In this document: positions 9,277 to 17,811 of the stretch, piece by piece
Numbering within the stretch: the first letter of the stretch is position 1
Layout: each line of letters begins with the position of its first letter
Source: Rhodospirillaceae bacterium
GTDB lineage: Bacteria > Pseudomonadota > Alphaproteobacteria > Rhodospirillales > UBA2165
Direction: 5' to 3'
NCBI GenBank assembly: GCA_018649245.1
Contig: JABIIH010000204.1
Coordinates: forward strand, 1 to 34,671
Length of the DNA stretch: 34,671 nucleotides
Notes under the pieces: generated by a model
The model's database searches: none
Told to the model about the DNA's origin: nothing
The model's input: the letters and a program-made list of their open reading frames with translations, nothing else
Program-made: the position numbers and the translations under genes

Positions 9277-9933
9277 ATGAGCAATGATAAACATGATAAA
9301 TTAGTCAATCTAATCGCCGATATGGAAGAGGACGAGGCACTCGCCCTCACCCAGGAACTGATTGATGAAGGTGCTGAGCCCACCTCCATTCTTGAGATTT
9401 GCCGGGCTGCTATGGATATCGTCGGCCAGCGTTTTGAAGCCAACGAATATTTCGTGCCCGAGCTTATTCTAGCCGGTGAAGTGCTCGACCAGATGTCTGC
9501 GATGGTAAAACCGCTAATCGCCGATACCACTGAAGAGGATGACAAAGTTGATAGCGGCACGGTCCTGATCGGTACTGTGCATGGTGATCTGCATGACATT
9601 GGTAAAAATATTGTCACCTTCATGCTCGACGTCAACGGCTACAACGTCATTGATCTAGGTATTGATGTTTCACCCCAGGCTTTCATCGACGCAATTAAAG
9701 AAAAATCGCCTGAAATCGTTGGTCTCAGTGGCTTTCTGACACTGGCTTTCGATTCGATGAAAGAAACCGTTGAAGCGATTGATGAAGCTGGATTGCGCGA
9801 CGTGGTGAAAATCATGATCGGCGGTGGCCAGGTCGACGAGCAAATCCTCAAATATACCGGTGCTGACTCCTTTGGCCTCAACGCTATGAGCGCCGTTAAT
9901 CAATGCAAAGAATGGATTGGGGAGGCTGCATAA
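9277..9933 (+). CDS. Methyltransferase cognate corrinoid protein (B12-binding)
   Basis: 218 aa; helical cap domain, then VHGDLHDIGKNIV (DxHxxG at 9586-9603), GLSGFLT and MIGGGQV. Confidence 0.93.
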   Translation: MSNDKHDKLVNLIADMEEDEALALTQELIDEGAEPTSILEICRAAMDIVGQRFEANEYFVPELILAGEVLDQMSAMVKPLIADTTEEDDKVDSGTVLIGTVHGDLHDIGKNIVTFMLDVNGYNVIDLGIDVSPQAFIDAIKEKSPEIVGLSGFLTLAFDSMKETVEAIDEAGLRDVVKIMIGGGQVDEQILKYTGADSFGLNAMSAVNQCKEWIGEAA

Positions 9934-11189
9934 TGGCACCTAAGGATTCCGACCGGGACCCCAAGGAACTTTATCAGGAACGCACTCAGCGCATTGCTGA
10001 TGCGGCGGCTCTAAAGGAAACGGACCGGGTACCTTATATTTACGCCACTCGTTTTTGGAACGCCAAACTTGCGGATATGACCTGCAAGGACACCATGTAT
10101 GATGTCGAAAAGAGCATATCCTCCAACCGGAAAGCGATTGAGCTTTTGCAGCCGGATGCTTTCGGGGCAGCGAATTACGCCTACGGCGGTGCCTTGGAAA
10201 AGCTTGACTATCATCCGCTCGAATGGCCGGGTGGTGGCGCTGCGGACGATGTCTGTTTTCAATATATAGATAAAGAACTCATCGTGCCGGCTGAATATGA
10301 TGAATATTTGTTCGATCCGACGGCGTTCTACTTGCAAAAATACCTGCCGCGTATTGCCACCGGTTTTGAAGGCCTCAAGCATTTTCCAAATTTCCCGACC
10401 TTGTCGGAATGGAACATCGTCTACAATCTTCGAGCCTTCGCCAACCCGGAACTTCAGGAGTCTTTTAAGACCTTGATGGAAGTCGGCGAGATGGTCGACC
10501 ATTCCATGACCAGGATGACTGAGTTCATCAAAGAGATGATGGAAGCTGGCTATCCCATGGCGATCGGTGGTTTCTGCAAAGCGCCATATGACCACATCGT
10601 TGATTTTCTGCGCGGCTCAAAGGGCGGTATGCTCGACATGTTCCGTCATAAAGACAAGCTGTTGGAGACCATCGATAAAGCACGGCTTTTGCTGAACACA
10701 AATGTCGTCGAAGGCGCGCAACGCGTTGGTTGCCCCTATGTTTTTATCCCCCTTCATTGGGGCCTCGATGGCTTTATGTCGCCGGACCAGTTCAACGAAT
10801 TTTACTGGCCGAGTTTGCGCCAAACCATCCACGATCTGATTGAGGCGGAAATGACACCGGTTATTCTGTGGGAAGGCGATTGCACCACCCGGCTCGAATT
10901 TATCGGCGACATTCCGCCGGGCAAAGCCATTTACTGGTTCGAGCGGACCGATCTGCATACCGCTAAAGACGTGTTGGGGGATATTGTCTGTCTGCGCGGC
11001 AATGTTTCGCCGTCTCTGCTGAATACCGGAACAGCGGACGAAGTCGATGCCTATTGCAAGGACCTCATTGAATATGTCGGTAAGGGCGGTGGCTTCATGC
11101 TTGATGGCGCAGCCAGCATCACCGATGAAGCGCCGATTGAAAATATCGTCGCCATGGCAGAATCAGTACATAAATACGCTAACAACTAA
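9933..11189 (+). CDS. Uroporphyrinogen decarboxylase-superfamily methyltransferase, paralog 1
   Basis: ATG at 9933 overlaps the TAA of the corrinoid gene (taATG). UroD/MtaA-like: ETDRVPYIYATRFW, GFCKAPYDHIVDFLRGSKGGMLDMFR, LRGNVSPSLLNTGTADEV, GGGFMLDGAASITDEAPIENIVAMAESV. Confidence 0.9.
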   Translation: MAPKDSDRDPKELYQERTQRIADAAALKETDRVPYIYATRFWNAKLADMTCKDTMYDVEKSISSNRKAIELLQPDAFGAANYAYGGALEKLDYHPLEWPGGGAADDVCFQYIDKELIVPAEYDEYLFDPTAFYLQKYLPRIATGFEGLKHFPNFPTLSEWNIVYNLRAFANPELQESFKTLMEVGEMVDHSMTRMTEFIKEMMEAGYPMAIGGFCKAPYDHIVDFLRGSKGGMLDMFRHKDKLLETIDKARLLLNTNVVEGAQRVGCPYVFIPLHWGLDGFMSPDQFNEFYWPSLRQTIHDLIEAEMTPVILWEGDCTTRLEFIGDIPPGKAIYWFERTDLHTAKDVLGDIVCLRGNVSPSLLNTGTADEVDAYCKDLIEYVGKGGGFMLDGAASITDEAPIENIVAMAESVHKYANN

Positions 11190-11206
11190 ATTAAGGAAGT
11201 TGCCCC

Positions 11207-12454
11207 ATGTCAGATAAATCAGGCGCCGAGCTTTATGCCGAGCGCGAACAACGCGTTCAAGATGCGATGGACTTAAAGGAAACCGACCGGGTTCCCTTGT
11301 CGATGTTTTCTCATTTTTGGCCGGCGACTTTGGCGGGTATTACATTTGAGCAAGCGATGTATGACTATGACGCTTTCAATGATGCCATGCGTCAAACACT
11401 CGAGCTTCTACAGCCGGATATGTATGCGCTGAACCAGACCTATATTTGCGTCGGGCCGACGCTTGAGTTGATGGATTTTAAACAGCTCGAATGGCCAGGC
11501 CACGGCACCGACCCCAATGTCTCCTTTCAGTTTCTCGACCGGGAATATATGAAGCGAGATGAGTATGATGCCTATTTAAACGACACGACCGACTTTTTCC
11601 TGCGCACATACATGCCGCGGGTTGCCGGCGCCTTTGAGCCTTTTGCCAAACTGCCTTATCTGCCGGCCCAGTATTATTTCAAGATGATCCGGGTGCCGAC
11701 AGCTTTTGCCGGTGATGATATGATTGAAGGACTGGAGAAAATTCTCGCGGCCGGCAAGGAAATGCGGAAGATGTTAAAAGGCGCCTTGGGCTTCGCCAAG
11801 GATATGGCCGAACAGGGTTTCGTGCAAAGTATTGGTGGCACCGCCGCTGCGCCTTTCGATAATTTTGCCGATTATCTTCGGGGTTCCAAAGGGGCCATGC
11901 TCGATTTGTTCCGCAACAAAGACAAATTGCTAGAATGTATGGACCGGGTTGCTGACAACATTATCGAAGACACCATCGCTGGTGCCCAACACAATCCAAG
12001 CCGGCAAATCTTCATTCCGCTGCATTGGGGGCTCGATAATTTCATGTCGCCTGAGCAGTTTGAGCTGTTTTTCTGGCCACCCTTAAGAAAAGTCCTGATG
12101 GGGCTGATTGAAGCCGATCTCATCCCTTGTGTGCTTTGGGAAGGTGACTGCACCACGCGGCTTGAAACCATCGCCGATATTCCGGTCGGCAAGGCGGTTT
12201 ATTGGTTTGAACAAACCGATTTGGGACTGGCCAAGTCAGTATTAGGTGACATTACCTGCCTCCGTGGCAACGTGTCATCTTCCACTTTGATCACCGGCAC
12301 ACCGGATGATGTTGATGAAGAATGCAAAAAATTGATCAAAGTTGCCGGCAAGGGCGGTGGCTTTATTCTTGATGGGGCAATTGGTCTGCCTGATGAAGCT
12401 AAGGTGGAAAACGTGGTCGCCATGGCGGAATCAGTGCGGAAATACGCAAATTAG
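11207..12454 (+). CDS. Uroporphyrinogen decarboxylase-superfamily methyltransferase, paralog 2
   Basis: 415 aa, collinear with the preceding protein: ETDRVPLSMFSHFW, NFADYLRGSKGAMLDLFRNKDKLLE, IPLHWGLDNFMSPEQFELFFWPPLRKVL, GGGFILDGAIGLPDEAKVENVVAMAESVRKYAN. Confidence 0.9.
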   Translation: MSDKSGAELYAEREQRVQDAMDLKETDRVPLSMFSHFWPATLAGITFEQAMYDYDAFNDAMRQTLELLQPDMYALNQTYICVGPTLELMDFKQLEWPGHGTDPNVSFQFLDREYMKRDEYDAYLNDTTDFFLRTYMPRVAGAFEPFAKLPYLPAQYYFKMIRVPTAFAGDDMIEGLEKILAAGKEMRKMLKGALGFAKDMAEQGFVQSIGGTAAAPFDNFADYLRGSKGAMLDLFRNKDKLLECMDRVADNIIEDTIAGAQHNPSRQIFIPLHWGLDNFMSPEQFELFFWPPLRKVLMGLIEADLIPCVLWEGDCTTRLETIADIPVGKAVYWFEQTDLGLAKSVLGDITCLRGNVSSSTLITGTPDDVDEECKKLIKVAGKGGGFILDGAIGLPDEAKVENVVAMAESVRKYAN

Positions 12455-12464
12455 GATCTGACGG

Positions 12465-13169
12465 ATGCCGGTTAAAACTGATTGGCCTGATTTTTTTTCA
12501 AGCCCGAATTTCGAAAGTTGGCAGGAGCTGAATTGCAGCCGCACGCTGCATTCCCGCTTCCAGCGCGAAGTTCAGGAAATGCATGAATATGCACTCGCTG
12601 AAAATCTGGTCCAGCCGCGTCTTGCTTTTGTGTCTATGCCAATCACAGACAAAGGGAAAGATTGGATCGGCTTGGAAAATGGTATTGAGTTATCGAATGC
12701 CTCTGAAGTTGCCGATAAATTTGCCGCTGCCGATGAGCTCATATTGGCTGTCGGCACTATCGGAGACGGGCTGGAAACAGCTGCGGCGGAAATGTTTCAA
12801 AACAAAAAAGCGATTAAAGCGCTGGCCTTGGAGGAAGTTGCAGTTGCGGCGATTTTCGAATTCACCAACGCGGTTTTCTCCGCCATCGATGAATTTGCTG
12901 TAACCCGTGAGCTTCAAGCCAGTAGTCCGATCTATCCAGGTCATGGCAGCTTCGGCATTGAGCAGCAACGTACCGTGTTTGAGCAGGCCGGTGGAGAAGA
13001 GATCGGTATGCGGGTTTTAAAAACTGATATGCTGTTTCCGGCGAAATCTATTTCCTTGGTGTTTGGTCTGGGCCAGGATTTGCCGCGTTGGGACCGCAAA
13101 AAAGATTGTGAAACCTGTAAAGCGCGGGAGAATTGCCGGTTTCGTAACTCTGAAAGTCTCGCCGCATGA
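12465..13169 (+). CDS. Protein resembling the vitamin B12-dependent methionine synthase activation domain
   Basis: 234 aa; AVGTIGDGLE...ALEEVAVAAIFEF...SPIYPGHGSFGIEQQ...TDMLFPAKSISLVFGLG...CETCKARENCRFR, the pattern of MetH-activation-like proteins found with corrinoid methyltransferases. Confidence 0.72.
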   Translation: MPVKTDWPDFFSSPNFESWQELNCSRTLHSRFQREVQEMHEYALAENLVQPRLAFVSMPITDKGKDWIGLENGIELSNASEVADKFAAADELILAVGTIGDGLETAAAEMFQNKKAIKALALEEVAVAAIFEFTNAVFSAIDEFAVTRELQASSPIYPGHGSFGIEQQRTVFEQAGGEEIGMRVLKTDMLFPAKSISLVFGLGQDLPRWDRKKDCETCKARENCRFRNSESLAA

Positions 13170-15010
13170 CCACCTTCCAAATTTCCTTTGAGCCGATGCA
13201 CGAAGTCATCGAGTGTGCGGCTGGTGAGACGATCCTCGAAGCGGCTCGGCGAGAGCGGGTTAGGATATCAAGTTCCTGTGGCGGTCATGGCACTTGTATG
13301 TCCTGTGCGGTTCAGATCACAGCAGGTGAGCTGCCAGCAGCTCATGAGGCAGATTCTCAAGTGTTTTCTGATCGTCGGCTCGGTGAGGGCTGGCGGCGGG
13401 CTTGTATCACTGAGCCCACTGGAGATTGCACCATCTCCGTGCCCGCCCGGTCAACGGCGGCGCCGGTGCGCACTCAAGTGGATGGCCTTGGTAATGACAT
13501 GGCTAATTTGGTCGATTTTGAACCGGTGGTTAAAGTTATTCATTTTGAGCTTGAGGAACCCTCGCTTGAAGATGGCCGCTCCGATGAAACGCGTTTGCGG
13601 GATGCCTTGGCAGAGGATTATCCGGGTGCTTGTGAGACCTTTGATGCAGCGCTGCTCCGCACCTTTGCCTTGGACATAAGAAAGTGGGGCTGGGCTGGCT
13701 GGCTGGCTAGCACCAAGGGTGAAGTAATTGCTGCGGGATCGCGGGAAGCCAGGGTTTTCGGTATGGCGGTTGATCTTGGCACAACTAATATGTCCGGATT
13801 CCTGGTTGATATGATGACCGGCGAAACTTTGGCTGCTGAAGGTATGGAAAATCCGCAGACCAGCTATGGTGCGGATTTAATCACCTATGCCTCTCATATC
13901 CGGCGTAATCCTGAAACGGCTAAAATATTGCAGGAACTGGCGGTCGAGGCGATTAATGATTTGGCCACTGATATGTGTGACGCCGTCGGTGCTCAGGCGA
14001 GCGACATCGTTGAAATCACCATAGCCGGCAATACCATGATGCATCATTTGCTGCTTGGCTTGCCGGTAACCCAGCTCGCCATGTCGCCTTTTATCTCGGC
14101 CTATAGCGATGCCTTTGATCTCAAGGCCCGCGATCTCAATATTAAGGTTGCCCCGGGAGGTTATGTCCATCTACTGCCGAACATTGCCGGCTTTGTCGGT
14201 GGCGATCATGTAGCCTCGTTGCTGGCCTCCAAATCTATCGATGGCAAACCGGTGATCATCATGGATATCGGCACCAATACCGAGCTGTCACTGGTTGAGG
14301 GCAATAATATCACCAGTGTTTCCTGTCCCTCAGGTCCAGCTTTTGAGGGCGGTAATATTAGCTTTGGCATGCGGGCGGCCGCCGGTGCGATAGAATCCGT
14401 GCGGCTTAAAAATAATGCTGTTCAATTGCAAACCATCGGCGATGAGACACCGGTCGGGATTTGTGGTTCCGGCGTGATGGATGTGGTTGCCCAATTACAT
14501 TTGGGCGGTGTCTGCAATGAGCGCGGGCGCTTGCAGAAAGATCACCCGAGGGTCAAGGAAATCGGCAAAAATCTGGTCTTTGTCTTGGCTGATGAAGAAG
14601 CCACAGGCGGCCAGGAAATAACCTTTTCGCAAGATGATTTGCGCGCCGTGCAACTCGCCAAGGCCGCTATTCGGGCGGCGACGGATCTGCTGCTCAAACA
14701 CACCGGCTACGCGGAGCGGGATCTTGGGCAAATTATTATTGCCGGCGCCTTCGGCAGCTATATTGATGTCGATAGTGCGCTGGCCATCGGTTTGCTACCC
14801 GATTTGCCCTATACCCGTTTTGCCCAAGTCGGTAACGCTGCCGGTGATGGCGCGCGTTTTGCCCTGCTCTCTGAAAAACAACGCGAGGCCGCTAAAGATA
14901 TCGCCGACCGTTCCAACTACATCGAGCTCGCCAGCGACAAAGCTTTTATGAAGGTTTTTGGCGGTCGAATTAATTTTGAAAAACGACGGGCGCTGAAATC
15001 AGTTGCTTAA
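13166..15010 (+). CDS. ASKHA-domain reductive activator of corrinoid proteins (RACE-type, N-terminal 2Fe-2S ferredoxin)
   Basis: 614 aa; CGGHGTCMSCAVQI...C plant-type 2Fe-2S motif; AVDLGTTNMSGFLVD, EITIAGNTMMHHLLLG, IIMDIGTNTELSL, CPSGPAFEGGNISFGMRAAAGAIE, IIIAGAFGSYID. Confidence 0.94.
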   Translation: MTTFQISFEPMHEVIECAAGETILEAARRERVRISSSCGGHGTCMSCAVQITAGELPAAHEADSQVFSDRRLGEGWRRACITEPTGDCTISVPARSTAAPVRTQVDGLGNDMANLVDFEPVVKVIHFELEEPSLEDGRSDETRLRDALAEDYPGACETFDAALLRTFALDIRKWGWAGWLASTKGEVIAAGSREARVFGMAVDLGTTNMSGFLVDMMTGETLAAEGMENPQTSYGADLITYASHIRRNPETAKILQELAVEAINDLATDMCDAVGAQASDIVEITIAGNTMMHHLLLGLPVTQLAMSPFISAYSDAFDLKARDLNIKVAPGGYVHLLPNIAGFVGGDHVASLLASKSIDGKPVIIMDIGTNTELSLVEGNNITSVSCPSGPAFEGGNISFGMRAAAGAIESVRLKNNAVQLQTIGDETPVGICGSGVMDVVAQLHLGGVCNERGRLQKDHPRVKEIGKNLVFVLADEEATGGQEITFSQDDLRAVQLAKAAIRAATDLLLKHTGYAERDLGQIIIAGAFGSYIDVDSALAIGLLPDLPYTRFAQVGNAAGDGARFALLSEKQREAAKDIADRSNYIELASDKAFMKVFGGRINFEKRRALKSVA

Positions 15011-15028
15011 GAAATAAGGACCCCATCA

Positions 15029-15910
15029 ATGGCAATACCAGGACTTTCAATCATCGGCGAGCGGATTAATCCCGGCTTCCAAAGTACCAAGGCAATGTTC
15101 GATAATTCGGATATTGGCGCCCTTCAGGAGCTTGCCGTCAAACAAGCCGATGCCGGTGCCGTATACCTCAATATCAATATCGGCACTCGCGCTTTGGATG
15201 ACCCAGAATTTATGAACGAGGTTATTGACGGTATTCAGGCGGTCGTCGATATCCCGCTATCGTTTGATTTTCCTAATGTCGCGGTGCAGGAAATTTGTCT
15301 CAAAAAATATGACCCAGCGAAGGCAAATGGCCGGCCGCCAATTGTTAACTCGATCTGCGAAACCCGTTGGGATATGCTTGATCTGCTCAAAATCCAGCCG
15401 TTTAAAATAATCCTGATGTCTTCTGAGCGGGTCGAAGATGGCGTCGGCAAACAAAATAAAACAGCTGATGAAATGTGGCAGACGACCCGGCGCATGGCCA
15501 AAATAATTCTTGACGGCGATTACGGCTTAACCACCGATGATCTCATTGTCGATACCGCTATTGGCACGCTTTCATCGGACACCGAAGGCCTAATCCGGGC
15601 ATCCTTGGAAACCGTGAGTTTGATTAATCAGGACCCGGACCTTAAAGGCATTCATATGTCTGGCGGGCTATCCAATCTATCTGTGCAATTGCCCTCCAAA
15701 GAAATCGACGGCGCGCCGATGAAACTGCAATTGGAAAATTCTTATCTTACGCTGGCTGTGCCCAACGGCTTTGATATGGTGCTGGGCACGCCGTGGCGGG
15801 CTTACGAGTTTTTAGCCGATGACAATACGGTGCTCGGGCATTTCAAGGACATCATCGCCTTGGATGGCACCGATGCACTCCGGCGTATCCGAAAAATGTA
15901 CAAAAACTGA
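15029..15910 (+). CDS. Methyltetrahydrofolate:corrinoid methyltransferase (pterin-binding/DHPS-like)
   Basis: 293 aa; IIGERINPGFQST...QADAGAVYLNINIGTR...PLSFDFPN...PIVNSICE...DDLIVDTAIGTLSSDTEG...HMSGGLSNLSVQLP. Confidence 0.9.
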   Translation: MAIPGLSIIGERINPGFQSTKAMFDNSDIGALQELAVKQADAGAVYLNINIGTRALDDPEFMNEVIDGIQAVVDIPLSFDFPNVAVQEICLKKYDPAKANGRPPIVNSICETRWDMLDLLKIQPFKIILMSSERVEDGVGKQNKTADEMWQTTRRMAKIILDGDYGLTTDDLIVDTAIGTLSSDTEGLIRASLETVSLINQDPDLKGIHMSGGLSNLSVQLPSKEIDGAPMKLQLENSYLTLAVPNGFDMVLGTPWRAYEFLADDNTVLGHFKDIIALDGTDALRRIRKMYKN

Positions 15911-15913
15911 GCC

Positions 15914-17110
15914 ATGGCGCAAAGAACTATCCAAGCCAACAGCTATTTTGATGGTACCGAATACCACGATAAAGGTCCCTATTGTGTTCTAATTGAAGAT
16001 GGCTTGATCAAAGATATCTTAAGCGGAGATTTGCCGCCGGACCTTGAACTTGACGATGATCTGGATAGGCGCGCGGCCTTCATTATGCCCGGTCTGGTCG
16101 AAGCTCATTGCCATTTATTTCTTGATGGCGGCGAGTTGGATTTTAAAAACCGCAGTGCATATCTCAAAGCCTCCGAAGATGAGATGTTGGCGGTGGCCCG
16201 GCGCAACGTCGAGGCTAGTTTAACCACCGGTATTACCTTTATCCGCGATGCCGGTGATAAGTGGGGGATCAATCATCGCATTCGTCAGGAAATGGCCGCG
16301 GCGGACAAGTTGGTTCCCGAAATACGCTCGCCAGGTCTCGGTATTCGGAAACCTAAACGCTATGGCGGCTTTATGGCCCGTGAAGTTGAGACTCGGGATG
16401 AAATCGTCGCTGCTATTAAGGATCTCCTAAAAACTGGTGATGAGCTTAAAATACTGCTCACCGGTATCATTGATTTTGAATCCGGTACGGTAAAAGGTGA
16501 ACCGCAATTTGATGTCGACGAAGCAAAACTGATCGTTGAGACGGCGCACGATCTCGGTCGTCGCACTTTTGCTCATTGCAGCGGTCTTAAAGGTCTCGAA
16601 GTTGCCGCGGCCGCTGGGGTTGATTCTGTCGAGCACGGTTTTTTTATGACCCGCGACATTTTGGAAATTTTAGCCGAAAAACAAATCGCCTGGGTGCCGA
16701 CCTTTTCGCCGGTGCATTTTCAATGGGCTCGGCCTGAAATAGCCGGTTGGAGCGAAGAGAGTATCTTCAACCTTAAAGGCATTCTCGATTCCCACAGCGA
16801 ACATATCAAAATGGCTGACGAGATGGGCGTGCCGGTGGTTGTCGGCTCGGATGCCGGCAGTCATGGCGTTGTCCATGGTGTGGCCGTGATTGATGAAATT
16901 AAATTTCTCGTCGAGGCCGGCATGTCGATGGCCAAAGCGCTCAATGCCGCGACATCGTTGCCGCGCAGTTTGTGGGGCAGCACTTCAGCCGATATCAAGC
17001 CTGGCGATCATGTTGACATCATCGGCCTATCGGAATCGCCATTTGAAAATACCGCAATGTCATGGCAGCCTAGCTGGGTTATGATGGGGAGCGAATGTAT
17101 AACTCTCTAA
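15914..17110 (+). CDS. Amidohydrolase-family metal-dependent hydrolase (imidazolonepropionase-like)
   Basis: 398 aa; IMPGLVEAHCHLFLDGG (HxH), TFAHCSG, VDSVEHGFFM, VVGSDAGSHGVVHG. Confidence 0.88.
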   Translation: MAQRTIQANSYFDGTEYHDKGPYCVLIEDGLIKDILSGDLPPDLELDDDLDRRAAFIMPGLVEAHCHLFLDGGELDFKNRSAYLKASEDEMLAVARRNVEASLTTGITFIRDAGDKWGINHRIRQEMAAADKLVPEIRSPGLGIRKPKRYGGFMAREVETRDEIVAAIKDLLKTGDELKILLTGIIDFESGTVKGEPQFDVDEAKLIVETAHDLGRRTFAHCSGLKGLEVAAAAGVDSVEHGFFMTRDILEILAEKQIAWVPTFSPVHFQWARPEIAGWSEESIFNLKGILDSHSEHIKMADEMGVPVVVGSDAGSHGVVHGVAVIDEIKFLVEAGMSMAKALNAATSLPRSLWGSTSADIKPGDHVDIIGLSESPFENTAMSWQPSWVMMGSECITL

Positions 17111-17811
17111 GTCAGGCGGAGCTTGAAAAAATGACCATTGCTTATTTTCAGACGCTAAATGTGCCGACAGAAGCTGGTCCGGATATTCGCGCGAGTTTTC
17201 GTGAGCAAGCTGTGCCAAAGCTGTTACAACACCCGGAAATTAATTGTGTCAGCGTATATGCGCCTGAACTTGTCGATGATCCTTATGTCGATGATGGCGC
17301 GCCGCCGGAATTGGTGGTGCAGTTTAATGTCGCTGATCTTGAAGCGCTCGCTACTGTGCTTGCCGACAAAAGTGTTTTAGAACAACTCGCCACCCCGGAA
17401 AATGCCACGGTAAGTTCAGAAGTTTTTGAAGTCGTTGCCTATGATATTGAAGGTGTCGCCGAGCCTGCAAAACGTACCGCGCCATTGTCTTTTAACGTCC
17501 GCTACTACGCCCCGGTCACGGATGAACAGCATTTCCGTGACTTCTATGTCAGCCACCACCCGCAAATCCTGGCCGAACTTCCAGGCATTCGAAATGTGTT
17601 TTGCTATCTGCCAGTGGCCCCGCTGGGCGCGTCACCCCATCCAATCTCTATTTGCATTTTAGGTAATGAAGTGGTGTTTGACACACTTGAGGCGCTTAAT
17701 GAATCAATGAAAACCGCAGTACGACACCGCTTGCGGGACGACTATAATGCCTTTCCGGTCCGCCCAGGCCCAAATTCCCATTACGCTATGCAGCGTCAGG
17801 ATTTTTCATAG
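17095..17811 (+). CDS. EthD-like / dimeric alpha-beta-barrel protein with two ferredoxin-fold-like halves
   Basis: 238 aa; C-terminal half VRYYAPVTDEQHFRDFYVSHHPQILAELPGIRNVFCYLPV is EthD-like; N-terminal half FREQAVPKLLQHPEINCVSVYAP...PELVVQFNVADLEALATVL has similar topology. Start overlaps the amidohydrolase end. Confidence 0.6.
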   Translation: MYNSLSQAELEKMTIAYFQTLNVPTEAGPDIRASFREQAVPKLLQHPEINCVSVYAPELVDDPYVDDGAPPELVVQFNVADLEALATVLADKSVLEQLATPENATVSSEVFEVVAYDIEGVAEPAKRTAPLSFNVRYYAPVTDEQHFRDFYVSHHPQILAELPGIRNVFCYLPVAPLGASPHPISICILGNEVVFDTLEALNESMKTAVRHRLRDDYNAFPVRPGPNSHYAMQRQDFS

